Below the pieces are notes generated by a model that was not told the DNA's origin, did no database searches, and saw only the letters and a program-made list of their open reading frames with translations. A stretch of DNA of 64,000 nucleotides, taken from the NCBI GenBank assembly GCA_025699075.1, contig JAILWG010000007.1:1-64000 (forward strand). Reading direction: 5' to 3'. Origin of the DNA: Candidatus Nitrosopumilus sp. (GTDB lineage Archaea > Thermoproteota > Nitrososphaeria > Nitrososphaerales > Nitrosopumilaceae). Below, one piece after another: positions 27,834 to 37,775 of the stretch (the stretch's first letter is position 1; every line of letters starts with the position of its first letter). A program made the translations under genes and the position numbers.

Positions 27834-28544
27834 ATGTTGGATCCCCTAGTACGTCTAAAAGATGCGCATTCTAAAGGAATCATTCCTGATGATGTTTTTG
27901 ATTTAATCATAAAGCGATTTCCAATTACTATTGCTGGAATCAATAGAATTGAAAAAGCATCTGGGATTCGTTATCCTATTGCTTATGTTGAACCCTCTCT
28001 TGTTTTGTCTTCTCCTAATCCAAATTCATATGAATTTGGGATTTTGTTTGCAAGAACTATTCCTATTTTATTTGAAGAAAAGTTCCAAGTTGTGATTCAA
28101 ATATCTGCACCCCTGGTTGCTTATGGTCTTAAGGGAACGATTCATGCGATTTTGGCTCATGAATTTTTACATTTTTTGGATTTGATGAGAAAAATATCTA
28201 AAATGGAGTTGTTATCTGATGAGATTTCAGGCAATTTATTTGAAAATGTATACAGTGATGAAACTAGATTGTTTGAACCACGAGTGGTGTTTAAAGATAG
28301 AACCTTATTGAATCATATCACAAAAAAATTCCCTGCAGGTTTTCGTGATTTTAAACTCGAAGATAAAGTGATGAAATATTGGGCTGATAGAAATCTCCCA
28401 AAATCAAATATCTCTTTGGACACAAATACAATAAAACTATCTGCTGAATCTCTTTCAAAAATTAAACTTGATCCTGCATTCGTTTCAAAAATGGAACAAC
28501 TAGAAGAAAAAAGTTCTAAAATACACAAAAAGAAACTTTATTGA
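27834..28544 (+). CDS. Hypothetical protein with HExxH metallopeptidase-like motif
   Basis: ILAHEFLHFLDLM contains HEFLH. Confidence 0.75.
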   Translation: MLDPLVRLKDAHSKGIIPDDVFDLIIKRFPITIAGINRIEKASGIRYPIAYVEPSLVLSSPNPNSYEFGILFARTIPILFEEKFQVVIQISAPLVAYGLKGTIHAILAHEFLHFLDLMRKISKMELLSDEISGNLFENVYSDETRLFEPRVVFKDRTLLNHITKKFPAGFRDFKLEDKVMKYWADRNLPKSNISLDTNTIKLSAESLSKIKLDPAFVSKMEQLEEKSSKIHKKKLY

Positions 28545-28553
28545 TTAGTTCTT

Positions 28554-28739
28554 TTATTGATTAAATTCTGTAAATCCACATTTGCCACATGTGTGTCTGT
28601 CTTTGTGTTCTGCCATAAAAGTTCCTTTTCCACATCTTGAACAAACTTTTCTAGTTCTTGATGTTTTATCTCCTTCTACTTTGTAATAAGACGAAATGCT
28701 AGGACTGGACCCTTTCTTTCCTTTTTTCTCTACGGGCAT
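28554..28739 (-). CDS. rps27ae: 30S ribosomal protein S27ae
   Basis: [27 protein letters not shown]. Confidence 0.95.
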   Translation of the reverse strand: MPVEKKGKKGSSPSISSYYKVEGDKTSRTRKVCSRCGKGTFMAEHKDRHTCGKCGFTEFNQ

Positions 28740-29155
28740 TATTCAGATTTCTCCTCTTCTTTAGATTCTTCAGCAGTAGACTCCTCTGCTTTAGATTCGG
28801 TTGCTTCTGCTGGTGTTTCTTCTGCAGGAGCTTCTGCTTCTTTTGCAGCTGCCTCAGCTTCTGCAATTTTAGCTTTAGTTTTTTCTAGTCTTGAAAATAT
28901 TGTTGGATTGATATGCTTCTTTGCCAATCCTTCATCATCATAAACATAGAATGTACCTGTAACTAGAGACTTTCCGACATGAGTTTTTAATCTCATTGGA
29001 ATTACAAATTTGCCATCTAGTTTGAATTCTTTTGTAATCATATCTGCAGCTTCAAGGCTCTTTAGTTTGCCTCCTAATCCTGCAAAATTACAAGTCAACT
29101 CTCTTCTAGATAGAAAGCCGTTATCTACATCTGTAACTGTCTCGATTATGGACAT
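28739..29155 (-). CDS. rps24e: 30S ribosomal protein S24e with Ala/Glu-rich C-terminal tail
   Basis: [16 protein letters not shown]...[19 protein letters not shown]. Confidence 0.93.
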   Translation of the reverse strand: MSIIETVTDVDNGFLSRRELTCNFAGLGGKLKSLEAADMITKEFKLDGKFVIPMRLKTHVGKSLVTGTFYVYDDEGLAKKHINPTIFSRLEKTKAKIAEAEAAAKEAEAPAEETPAEATESKAEESTAEESKEEEKSE

Positions 29156-29238
29156 GTATCAAAAATCTCTAGATATTTCATATAAACCTTGATTGTAATT
29201 ACAGAAGAAATTTAAGAAATTCCTTCGGAACTAATCGT

Positions 29239-29802
29239 GTGGAGCGTTATTTACTACATTTCAAAAATGAGAAATATTTACCTCAAAACTGCAGAGAACT
29301 TGCCCATAAAGCAAGAGATCTAGTTTCTGAGATGAAAAATGTTTCAGTAAGACTTGCCCGGGTTGCCACTAAATTTATTGAATTTGATGTGGCTGCAGAA
29401 AAAGAAGATCTAGATGCTCTTGTTGAAAAATTGTCTCCAATTGGGGAGATTGATAATGTAAGACATGTTTTTGAGGAGCATATTGAAAAGGAAAAAGGAA
29501 TCGAAGATGGAATATTTTTCTTTAATAATGAACGATTTTGGGAATGTCATGAAGCATTTGAAGGCGTATGGAATCAATGTTATGGACGGGAAAAGGAACT
29601 TGTTCAAGGAATTATTCTCATAGCTGTTGCATTTGCTCATGAACAAGAAAATGAAGAAAATATTGGAGTTGGTATGTTGGGCCGAGCATTAGAAAAATTG
29701 GGCTCTTCGCCTTCAATGTATCATTCAATTGATGTTGATAGAATTCGAAAAAATGCACTTGATATGCAACAAGCAAAAAAATTGACTAGATTTGAGATTT
29801 AA
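29239..29802 (+). CDS. DUF309-type protein
   Basis: FFNNERFWECHEAFEGVWNQCYGREKELVQGIILIAVAFAH; GTG start. Confidence 0.85.
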   Translation: MERYLLHFKNEKYLPQNCRELAHKARDLVSEMKNVSVRLARVATKFIEFDVAAEKEDLDALVEKLSPIGEIDNVRHVFEEHIEKEKGIEDGIFFFNNERFWECHEAFEGVWNQCYGREKELVQGIILIAVAFAHEQENEENIGVGMLGRALEKLGSSPSMYHSIDVDRIRKNALDMQQAKKLTRFEI

Positions 29803-31072
29803 TTAATTCTAGCGATTTTGAAACTACTTCTGCACCTTGAAGTAAACCTATACTGCCTTTCTTTGCTTGTTTTTCTGTCATTCTTGTAGTTCCATCATTT
29901 TTAATAAAATCAGCTGAAACAAGAACTGGTACAGGATCATCGCTATGTCCTTTGTTGATACACGGAGTTGAATGATCTGCCGATATGATAATTGCAACTT
30001 TTTTAGAATCTATGTTTTCTACAAGTGTTTTAAAGAATCTTTGATCAATCTCTTCAATATTTTTCATTTTACCGACTGCATCTCCATCATGACCAAATTC
30101 ATCTGGTCCTTTGAGGTGAACATAAATTGAATTTTGAGTTTCCATTGCTTTTGCTGCAACTTTTGCTTTTTCTTCATAATCCGTTAATCCTCCGGCTTCG
30201 AATGCTTTCATTTTTAAAACTTCAGAGATTCCAAGCTCTACTGGCATATCTACTATACATGAGAAGTTCATTCCATACTTTTCATTAATTGGAATTACAT
30301 CTGGATATTTATTTCCTGCATCTCTGAGCAAAATGCAACTTAGTGCTTTTTTATTTTCAGATAATCTCTTTTTGTTAATTTGACTATCTTTCATTATTTT
30401 GATTGATTTTTCTGAAAATTCATTTACTAAATTTGCTGTAAATTTTGCATCTTCTGTATCTTCTAATGGTAAACATTTTTCAATTTTCAGAAAATCGCCC
30501 ACTGCTTTAGCAACACCCATGCCTCCAATATTGCTGTAGGCAGGATCTGTGTTTGTTATTCTTGAAGATAATTTTTGAGATTCGCTTCTAATTCTTACAG
30601 TTACTCTGTGACCAATTGTTGGGGCAACTACTACTGATACTCCAGGAGATGATATCTTAATTTTTTCCTCAATTTCTTTAGCAACACCGTCTGCATCTTC
30701 TTTTTCAATATGTCTGCCTGCTCTTCTGTCGATAATCACTTCCTCATCATTTAATGTGGAATAGTTTCCTCTGAGAGCTAAATCTCCATCTTTGAAATCA
30801 ATGCCGATCCCTATTGCTTCAATTACTCCCCGACCTGCATAATCTGCATGTTTGAATTTGTATCCTAACATATTGAAAACAGCAATGTCTGATTCTGGAG
30901 CAATTCCTTTTCCTACAGAAATTACTTCGCCTATGACTCCATTTCTGGCAATTTTATCCAATGTCGGTGTATTTGCTGCCTCTAACGGTGTTTTTCCATC
31001 TAAATCTGGATGTGGAAGATCACCTACACCATCTAAAAGAACATAGACCATGTGAATATCAGAATTGTCCAA
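29786..31072 (-). CDS. apgM: 2,3-bisphosphoglycerate-independent phosphoglycerate mutase, archaeal type
   Basis: VLLDGVGDLPHPDLDGKTPLEAANTPTLDKIARNGVIGEV...ISADHSTPCINKGHSDDPVPVL. Confidence 0.95.
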   Translation of the reverse strand: MDNSDIHMVYVLLDGVGDLPHPDLDGKTPLEAANTPTLDKIARNGVIGEVISVGKGIAPESDIAVFNMLGYKFKHADYAGRGVIEAIGIGIDFKDGDLALRGNYSTLNDEEVIIDRRAGRHIEKEDADGVAKEIEEKIKISSPGVSVVVAPTIGHRVTVRIRSESQKLSSRITNTDPAYSNIGGMGVAKAVGDFLKIEKCLPLEDTEDAKFTANLVNEFSEKSIKIMKDSQINKKRLSENKKALSCILLRDAGNKYPDVIPINEKYGMNFSCIVDMPVELGISEVLKMKAFEAGGLTDYEEKAKVAAKAMETQNSIYVHLKGPDEFGHDGDAVGKMKNIEEIDQRFFKTLVENIDSKKVAIIISADHSTPCINKGHSDDPVPVLVSADFIKNDGTTRMTEKQAKKGSIGLLQGAEVVSKSLELIKSQI

Positions 31073-31304
31073 AATATCCTCTGATCATTCTGGGACTGAT
31101 GCTCTGTTTTAAATCTTGCAACAAAATATGCGATCAAAACAAAATACCATTTCATGAATTTTTATTTCTTTTTTGATTGCATCTACTTTTGATGAAATTA
31201 GGATTTTCTTAATTTTACGAATTTTTTTGCAAACTTTTTTTAAAATTGATTTCTAACAGATCTTAGTAAACGTTTTAACAGACATTTTACTTCAAGAAAC
31301 CATT

Positions 31305-32321
31305 ATGGGTGATATGCGCAAAGACTACGTCTCTGAGCGTTTTATGATTGTCTCAAAGAAAGATGACAAATTAGTAGACCCAAAAAAATCTCCATTTGCA
31401 CCTGGTAATGAATCGATGACAAATCCTTCTGTTCTGTCACTTGTTGCAAAAGATGGAATGCTGCAACGTCTTCAAGACAATGAAGATGAATATGTGAAAG
31501 ATTGGGCTATTCGAGTTTTTGAAAGTAAAAATCCTATCGTTTCAATTGAAACTGAAAATTCTTACAGTGACAAACCTTTCTACAGTGAACCTGCATATGG
31601 ATACCATTACATCGTAGTTGCATCCCCAAACGAAAAAGATTCTTTCGCAACAATTGACACTGAACAATGGTCAAATGTTTTGGTGGTTGTACAAGACAGA
31701 TTACGATGGCTTTATACGCAAAAAGGAGTAACCTATGTCTCAATATATGGAGATCATGGTGATTTGGCAGGCAATGCAAACCCCCATCCTCATCTCAATC
31801 TTTTAACTTTCTCTACAATTCCTCCAGTAATTGAAACTGAAGCTGAAGCGTCACACAAAATCCTAAACGAAAAAGGTGTATGTCCAATGTGTCAGACAGT
31901 CAACGAAGAAATTAGCGGACCTCGACAAGTCCTTCAAACTGAAGGATTTATTGCATTTTGTCCTTGGGCTCCTTCATATCCATATGAATTTTGGATATCT
32001 CCAAAAAAACACACAACCAGCTTTTCAAAAATTACTCAAAAGGAAATTAATGACTTGTCGTTAATTTTGCGAGCAACATTGGGTGGTTTATCAAAAACTG
32101 TCAAGAATGTTTCATATAACTTAGTTTTCCATCTTTCACCTGAAAAGAAAAACAGTAGGCAAATTCACTGGCATATTGAAGTTTATCCTATAACAAAATC
32201 CTGGTCTGGATTAGAGCGTGGGTATGGAATCTTCTTAAATGATATTTCTCCTGAACAAGCTGCTGAAAAGCTAGGAGCGGCTTGTCGGAAAGAATTGGCC
32301 AACTTAGTTGGTATTGTATAA
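31305..32321 (+). CDS. Galactose-1-phosphate uridylyltransferase-like protein (HIT superfamily)
   Basis: NPHPHLNLLTFSTIPP, CPMCQTVNEE, NSRQIHWHIEVYP. Confidence 0.85.
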   Translation: MGDMRKDYVSERFMIVSKKDDKLVDPKKSPFAPGNESMTNPSVLSLVAKDGMLQRLQDNEDEYVKDWAIRVFESKNPIVSIETENSYSDKPFYSEPAYGYHYIVVASPNEKDSFATIDTEQWSNVLVVVQDRLRWLYTQKGVTYVSIYGDHGDLAGNANPHPHLNLLTFSTIPPVIETEAEASHKILNEKGVCPMCQTVNEEISGPRQVLQTEGFIAFCPWAPSYPYEFWISPKKHTTSFSKITQKEINDLSLILRATLGGLSKTVKNVSYNLVFHLSPEKKNSRQIHWHIEVYPITKSWSGLERGYGIFLNDISPEQAAEKLGAACRKELANLVGIV

Positions 32322-32363
32322 TTTTTTGAATGGTTTATTTATCAACTACAATCTGTTAGAATC

Positions 32364-32804
32364 ATGGCAATAGAAAAATGGCTTGCAGTAACTAGTCTTG
32401 GTTTATTTGTAATGTTTGCTGGCGAAATGATTTCAATTTACAATTTTATGACCGATGTTCCAGAAGTCATAGAATTTTCAATAACGTTTGATGCTGATCC
32501 AAAAATATTTCAATTCATTTCTATAGGTGTTGCTCCTGCTGGAATATTGGCTGCAGTTCCTTTTATTATGACAAAAAGATATGGCTCCAAACCTATAGGG
32601 GGACTGATAATTGCAGGTGGGGTAGTTATGTTGTCGGGAATGCTTGTATGTTATTCACTAGTTGACAAAATTGATGATATCTATGTTACAGATATTGTGC
32701 AGTATTCCCCTCTACTGTTTATGGTCTTGTCTATTCCTGTAATCGTTGTTGGTGCTTATTTGACAAAAGAAAAAAAGAAACGTCCAAAAAAAGAATTTTT
32801 CTAA
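32364..32804 (+). CDS. Hypothetical membrane protein
   Basis: 146-aa polytopic ORF. Confidence 0.75.
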   Translation: MAIEKWLAVTSLGLFVMFAGEMISIYNFMTDVPEVIEFSITFDADPKIFQFISIGVAPAGILAAVPFIMTKRYGSKPIGGLIIAGGVVMLSGMLVCYSLVDKIDDIYVTDIVQYSPLLFMVLSIPVIVVGAYLTKEKKKRPKKEFF

Positions 32805-33250
32805 ATATTATCTAATCTTAATTCACTTGCTACTTTTTTGAAGCCTAATTTTTCATAAAATGGTCTCACATCGTCTGTGCAGTCTAGAATTATCTTATAG
32901 CAACCTCGTTTCTTTGAAATTTCAATGAGATATCTCATAATTTTTTCTCCTATTTTTTTCCCTTGGTGTTCTTTATTCACTACTACATCCTCAATATGGC
33001 CAACCAAGCCTCCGTTATGGATAAATTTTGATTCTATCAGAAGAGTTGTGGAACCTACAATTTTACCATCTAATTCTGCAACTGCTATGATGTGATCTGG
33101 ATTTGCATTAATTTTCTCAAAAATATCTTCAGCTTTAGATTTTTCAATACTGCTTGCTTGTTTCAACGAGTCAAGTGATGTTAGAAATCCATTCCATATG
33201 TCTTCTTTTCTTAATTCTCTGATAATTGGCTCACTCATTTTTATTTTCAA
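32801..33250 (-). CDS. GNAT acetyltransferase resembling eukaryotic GNA1 (glucosamine-6-phosphate N-acetyltransferase)
   Basis: GHIEDVVVNKEHQGKKIGEKIMRYLIEISKKRGCYKIILDCTDDVRPFYEKLGFKK. Confidence 0.82.
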   Translation of the reverse strand: MKIKMSEPIIRELRKEDIWNGFLTSLDSLKQASSIEKSKAEDIFEKINANPDHIIAVAELDGKIVGSTTLLIESKFIHNGGLVGHIEDVVVNKEHQGKKIGEKIMRYLIEISKKRGCYKIILDCTDDVRPFYEKLGFKKVASELRLDNI

Positions 33251-33948
33251 ATCTTTCCTAGTTTTTGAATATATTCTTGATATGCTTTTTTGTATGATGC
33301 CTTGTTTCCAATATCTGTAAATCCTTTTTTGGTGATGAAACTGTTGACAAATTTTTTCCTGTTCATGGCTTTTTTGATTACATCGTCCATCCCATATGGT
33401 TTATTTTTTGGAATCAAATTCATCACGTCTGGTTCCATTACATAGCAACCCATATTCACATTTGCTTTGATTTCTGGCTTTTCATTCCAATTCAGTACTT
33501 TCCCTGTTTTTGAAGTCTCAATTACTCCATATGGCAAATTTGTTTTGTATTCATTTAGACTCATTGTAACAAATGCTTTTTTTGCATTATGTTGTTTAAT
33601 CATATTTCTAAGACTGAAATCAAATATTGAATCTCCGTACATACAAACAAAAGTGTCATCAATGAATTCTTCAGCTGTTTTCAGTTGACCTGCAGTGGCA
33701 AGTGGTTTATTTGAAATTGCATATTCTATATTCACTCCAAATCTTTCGCCGTCTTCAAAATAATCTTCAATTGTTTTTCTAAGATAACTTACACACAAGA
33801 CTATTGATTTGACTCCGTTTTTTCTTGTCCAATCAATCAAATGTTCTAAAATTGGTTTTTCGCCTAACGGCAACATTGGTTTTGGAAGAAATGTTGTGTA
33901 TGGTTGAAGTCTTGTACCTAGACCTCCTGCTAAAATTACTGCCTTCAC
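33247..33948 (-). CDS. Sugar-1-phosphate nucleotidyltransferase
   Basis: MKAVILAGGLGTRLQPYTTFLPKPMLPLGEKPILEHLI. Confidence 0.95.
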   Translation of the reverse strand: MKAVILAGGLGTRLQPYTTFLPKPMLPLGEKPILEHLIDWTRKNGVKSIVLCVSYLRKTIEDYFEDGERFGVNIEYAISNKPLATAGQLKTAEEFIDDTFVCMYGDSIFDFSLRNMIKQHNAKKAFVTMSLNEYKTNLPYGVIETSKTGKVLNWNEKPEIKANVNMGCYVMEPDVMNLIPKNKPYGMDDVIKKAMNRKKFVNSFITKKGFTDIGNKASYKKAYQEYIQKLGKI

Positions 33949-34003
33949 AAATCCTATTTGGGATATGACTATTTATGTTCAAGGATGGATTTCTATTGAA
34001 TTT

Positions 34004-35305
34004 TTATCCTATAATTTTTAATAATTTTTTCAATACACTTTTTGGCGTTTCTCCAAAAACTATGATCATTGGCTCTTTTCCAAAATCTCCTTTGTGAAAA
34101 ATAATATCTGGAGGATCTTTTAGTTTTTTAATCGCAGTTTTAATTCCCCATTCTATTGATGAACCTTTGTTTTTCACATCTTTAGGCTCTTCAGTTCTGT
34201 CATAGTATGATGTTGATAACTTTGCTTTTTTAATTTTAGAAATTGTTGAATCTTGATATTTTAAATTTATTGCAGAATGAATTGTTGGAAATTTTTTATT
34301 CACCTCAAGTAATGCGGTTGCAACATGTTTTGATCCTCCATATGTCAGATTGCCTGCAACTATGACTTCTTTTCCTGCTTTAACAATTCTTCCAGATATT
34401 CCTAGCATATCTTTTGTAGATTTGGGGTTTTGTTTTGAATATACAAAATTTGTTTGGCATTCAGGAATATTTTTGTAAATATTTTCAATTTTTATAAAAT
34501 CGTTAATTGACTCTGATAATTCTAAATTTATCATGTCTTTGATTCCTGCATCTGTTATTTTGATTCCTTTCCCGATCTTTTTTGCATTTTTAATTGAATT
34601 ATATGCAAATTCTTTTGCAAATTTTACTGCTTCTCTAATGCTCTTCTTCTTTGAAATTGCAAATATGATGGCTGCAGAATAATTACATCCACTTCCGTGA
34701 TTGATATTGTTGATTTTATCTCCTGAAACTAGATATTTTGTTTTTTCTTCTAAGATGAAATCTTCTATTTTTTGATTCTTTCCTTCAATTCCTGTAATTA
34801 TGACATTGGCCGCTCCCATCTTTTGAATATTTTTTGCAATTTTTTCTATTTTATTTTTTGAATCCGCCTTTGTTTTTGTCAAAATTTCTGCCTCGAATTT
34901 ATTTGGTGTAATTACTGTTGCAAGTGGTATGATGTATTTTTTAAAATCTTCAATTGCTTTATTTTCTATCAGTATTCCTCCAGTTGTTGATTTGATAACT
35001 GGATCAACTACAATCGGAATCTTTAATCTCCTTAATTGTTGGTATATTGTTTTAATTATTTCTGAGTTGTATACCATTCCTATTTTTACTCCGTCTATTT
35101 TGAAATCAGTCAACACCGATTCAATTTGATTTTTCAATATTTCTTTTGATACTGGTTCCACCATTCCAAAACTTGATGTATTTTGTCCTGTAATGGCCGT
35201 GATCACTGTCAGTCCGTATGCTCCCAACTCTGCAAATGTTTTTACGTCGCTTTGAATTCCTGCACCTGATGACGGATCTGATCCGCCTATGGAAAGTAAA
35301 TTCAT
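34004..35305 (-). CDS. thiDN: ThiD-ThiN fusion: HMP-P kinase plus thiamine-phosphate synthase-like domain
   Basis: SIGGSDPSSGAGIQSDVKTFAELGAYGLTVITAITGQNT; C-terminal MLGISGRIVKAGKEVIVAGNLTYGGSKHVATALLEV. Confidence 0.92.
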   Translation of the reverse strand: MNLLSIGGSDPSSGAGIQSDVKTFAELGAYGLTVITAITGQNTSSFGMVEPVSKEILKNQIESVLTDFKIDGVKIGMVYNSEIIKTIYQQLRRLKIPIVVDPVIKSTTGGILIENKAIEDFKKYIIPLATVITPNKFEAEILTKTKADSKNKIEKIAKNIQKMGAANVIITGIEGKNQKIEDFILEEKTKYLVSGDKINNINHGSGCNYSAAIIFAISKKKSIREAVKFAKEFAYNSIKNAKKIGKGIKITDAGIKDMINLELSESINDFIKIENIYKNIPECQTNFVYSKQNPKSTKDMLGISGRIVKAGKEVIVAGNLTYGGSKHVATALLEVNKKFPTIHSAINLKYQDSTISKIKKAKLSTSYYDRTEEPKDVKNKGSSIEWGIKTAIKKLKDPPDIIFHKGDFGKEPMIIVFGETPKSVLKKLLKIIG

Positions 35306-35401
35306 ATGATTTTATTATTTTCTAACACTAATCTGTATTTCCTTTTTGCATCAATCATTTTGCAAAATCTATTTTATAGATGAATAATTCTCTTTATTTT
35401 A

Positions 35402-35593
35402 ATGACAAGGATTCCAATAATTGATGATGCTTCTCCTGAAACATTACGCTGTACCACTTGTTTGCTACCTATGCAGTACCAAACAATAAAGGATGAGAAA
35501 TTTCTCTGGCAATGTTTCAAATGTGGAAAGCAATATCTTATTTCAAAAAATATTGATGGTCCAATGGAGGAAAGTTGGAGTCCTCCCCGATAA
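35402..35593 (+). CDS. Zinc-ribbon hypothetical protein
   Basis: LRCTTCLLPMQYQ...WQCFKCGKQY. Confidence 0.65.
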   Translation: MTRIPIIDDASPETLRCTTCLLPMQYQTIKDEKFLWQCFKCGKQYLISKNIDGPMEESWSPPR

Positions 35594-35817
35594 AGGATAT
35601 GTCTGAATTAGATTTTATGAAATCTGAAAATCAAAAACTACGAAATTACATCTCTCTAATTTCAGCCGAAATGGAATTGTCTCAAAGACTGTTTGAAATT
35701 CAACATAATTTCACAAATTCTCCAAATTTAAAACGCCTCACTGTGCCTATTTTGGATAGAATTACTAAGATCAAATCAGAAAAGGCTGTTTTAGAAACTG
35801 AACTCAATCTTAACTAG
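35575..35817 (+). CDS. Hypothetical coiled-coil protein
   Basis: 80-aa ORF overlapping the upstream ORF; real start probably internal. Confidence 0.5.
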   Translation: MESSPIKDMSELDFMKSENQKLRNYISLISAEMELSQRLFEIQHNFTNSPNLKRLTVPILDRITKIKSEKAVLETELNLN

Positions 35818-35823
35818 TCTGAA

Positions 35824-35922
35824 TTATGCTGATGTTTGGCTAACACAATCATTTGAACAAAATTCGTCTTTCATACTGTAAAATTCTCTTCCACAATGTC
35901 TGCATTCTCTAATTGTTCTCAT
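35824..35922 (-). CDS. Tiny Cys4 zinc-finger-like protein, 32 aa
   Basis: MRTIRECRHCGREFYSMKDEFCSNDCVSQTSA; C-x2-C...C-x3-C. Confidence 0.65.
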   Translation of the reverse strand: MRTIRECRHCGREFYSMKDEFCSNDCVSQTSA

Positions 35923-36054
35923 GCGTTAAATGCACGACGATGGCATAAAAGGTAGATCGTCTTTCTTAATATAGTGACAAAATATTTTATTATCGATTAG
36001 TCCTTTCTTTGATTTTCACGATTGTTTAAATCAGGTAAAAACTTAGAATATGTT

Positions 36055-37383
36055 ATGGCAACTCAAATGACTTCTGCTAGACGAGGTGTAGCTACTGATG
36101 AAATGAAACAAGTGGCAAAAGATGAGGATGTTTCACTTGACTGGTTAATCCCAAAAATTGCAAAGGGATCAATTATCATACCAAGTAATAATGTTAGACC
36201 TCAAAAAATTCACAATGTGGGAATCGGAAAAGGTCTAAAAACAAAAGTCAATGTGAACATTGGAACTTCTACATTAAACGTAAACATTGAGGAAGAAATC
36301 GAAAAAGCAAAAGTTGCAATAAAATATCACGCTGATACCATAATGGATCTTAGTGATGGTGGAGATGTCAAAAAAATCCGTCAGACTCTGCTAGATGTTG
36401 CCCCTATTACTTTTGGAACTGTCCCGATCTATGAAGCTTACAATTATGGCGTTGAAGTACACAAAAATCCTTTGAATTTAACTGAAGATGATTATCTTAA
36501 TGCATTTGAAAATAATGCAAAAGACGGAGTTGATTATACTACTATTCATTGTGGAATTACAAAAGATATTGCAAAAAGAATTCTTAAAGTTCAAAGATAT
36601 GGTGGTGTCGTAAGCAAGGGTGGAACCATTACTGCTGCTTGGATGTTAAAACACGATAAAGAAAACCCCTACATTACTCATTATGATTACATGATGGAGA
36701 TTGCTAAAAAATATGATGTGACTTTTAGCCTTGGTGATGCATTAAGACCCGGCTCAATTTTAGATTCTCATGATGAATTACAAGTTCAAGAAATGATCAA
36801 CATATCTAGATTGACTAAACGTGCACACGAAAATGACATTCAAGTTATGGTTGAGGGACCTGGTCATGTTCCATTAAATGAAGTTGCAGCAAATGTGAGA
36901 TTGGCAAAATCCTTAATTGGCGATGTCCCATACTATGTTCTCGGTCCGTTAGTAACTGATGTGGCCTCTGGACATGATCACATTGCAAGTGCAATTGGTG
37001 CTGCAGTTTCTGCAAGTGAAGGTGTTGATCTTTTATGTTATCTTACTCCTTCTGAACATTTAGCATTGCCAAATGCTGATGAAGTAAAGGCGGGATTAAT
37101 TGCATATAGAATTGCAGCTCATGCAGGTGATCTTGTTAAGATTCGTGATAAGGTCATTAAATGGGATATGGAAATGACTGAAGCTAGACGTACACTAGAT
37201 TGGGAAAAACAACTTGCATTATCTATTGATCCTGAAGAAGCTGCAAAAATTCATAGCAGAACCGGCCAACACCCTGGAAATAATGTGCCATGTACCATGT
37301 GTGGAGGTGCTTGTGTCTATATGATGCTGCCTCAACAGAAAAAATATGATAAAGAAAACAAAAATTTACAGCAAATTGAGTAG
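36055..37383 (+). CDS. thiC: Phosphomethylpyrimidine synthase
   Basis: MATQMTSARRG...MEGPGHVPLNE-like VEGPGHVPLNEVAANV, PYYVLGPLVTDVASGHDHIASAIGAA, CTMCGGACVYM; start chosen at internal ATG. Confidence 0.97.
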   Translation: MATQMTSARRGVATDEMKQVAKDEDVSLDWLIPKIAKGSIIIPSNNVRPQKIHNVGIGKGLKTKVNVNIGTSTLNVNIEEEIEKAKVAIKYHADTIMDLSDGGDVKKIRQTLLDVAPITFGTVPIYEAYNYGVEVHKNPLNLTEDDYLNAFENNAKDGVDYTTIHCGITKDIAKRILKVQRYGGVVSKGGTITAAWMLKHDKENPYITHYDYMMEIAKKYDVTFSLGDALRPGSILDSHDELQVQEMINISRLTKRAHENDIQVMVEGPGHVPLNEVAANVRLAKSLIGDVPYYVLGPLVTDVASGHDHIASAIGAAVSASEGVDLLCYLTPSEHLALPNADEVKAGLIAYRIAAHAGDLVKIRDKVIKWDMEMTEARRTLDWEKQLALSIDPEEAAKIHSRTGQHPGNNVPCTMCGGACVYMMLPQQKKYDKENKNLQQIE

Positions 37384-37770
37384 TACTTTTTGAAGACTTG
37401 GTACTGTTTCATAATTTTTTAATTCCTCGACATTTATCCATCTAAAGTCTGAATTTTCCCAATTTAGTTTAATGGTGGGATTATTGGATTCGAACAAGAA
37501 TGGAAATATTTCCCATTCGTGATTTTTGTATTGAGGTGAATTGACCCTCATTTCCTCTATGGCTTTGATTAACGTAATTTTGTCTTCAGTAATTCCAACT
37601 TCTTCAAATATCTCAATCTTTGCTCTTGTAAGTGGCTCTTCATCGTTTTCTATAATTCCACTTATTCCTGCCCATAATCCTTTCATGGATTTTACTTTTT
37701 CACTTCGTTTGAGAATCAATAATTTTTCATTATCTCTGATGAATGATGTAACAATTTTTGTTGCCCGCAT
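37366..37770 (-). CDS. NUDIX hydrolase
   Basis: GIIENDEEPLTRAKIEIFEEVGI. Confidence 0.85.
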   Translation of the reverse strand: MRATKIVTSFIRDNEKLLILKRSEKVKSMKGLWAGISGIIENDEEPLTRAKIEIFEEVGITEDKITLIKAIEEMRVNSPQYKNHEWEIFPFLFESNNPTIKLNWENSDFRWINVEELKNYETVPSLQKVLLNLL

Positions 37771-37775
37771 GCCTA

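Noticed and set aside
35923-36054. TPP riboswitch upstream of thiC
   Set aside because: Only a short GACGAT/ATCGTC dyad seen; no recognisable TPP aptamer core
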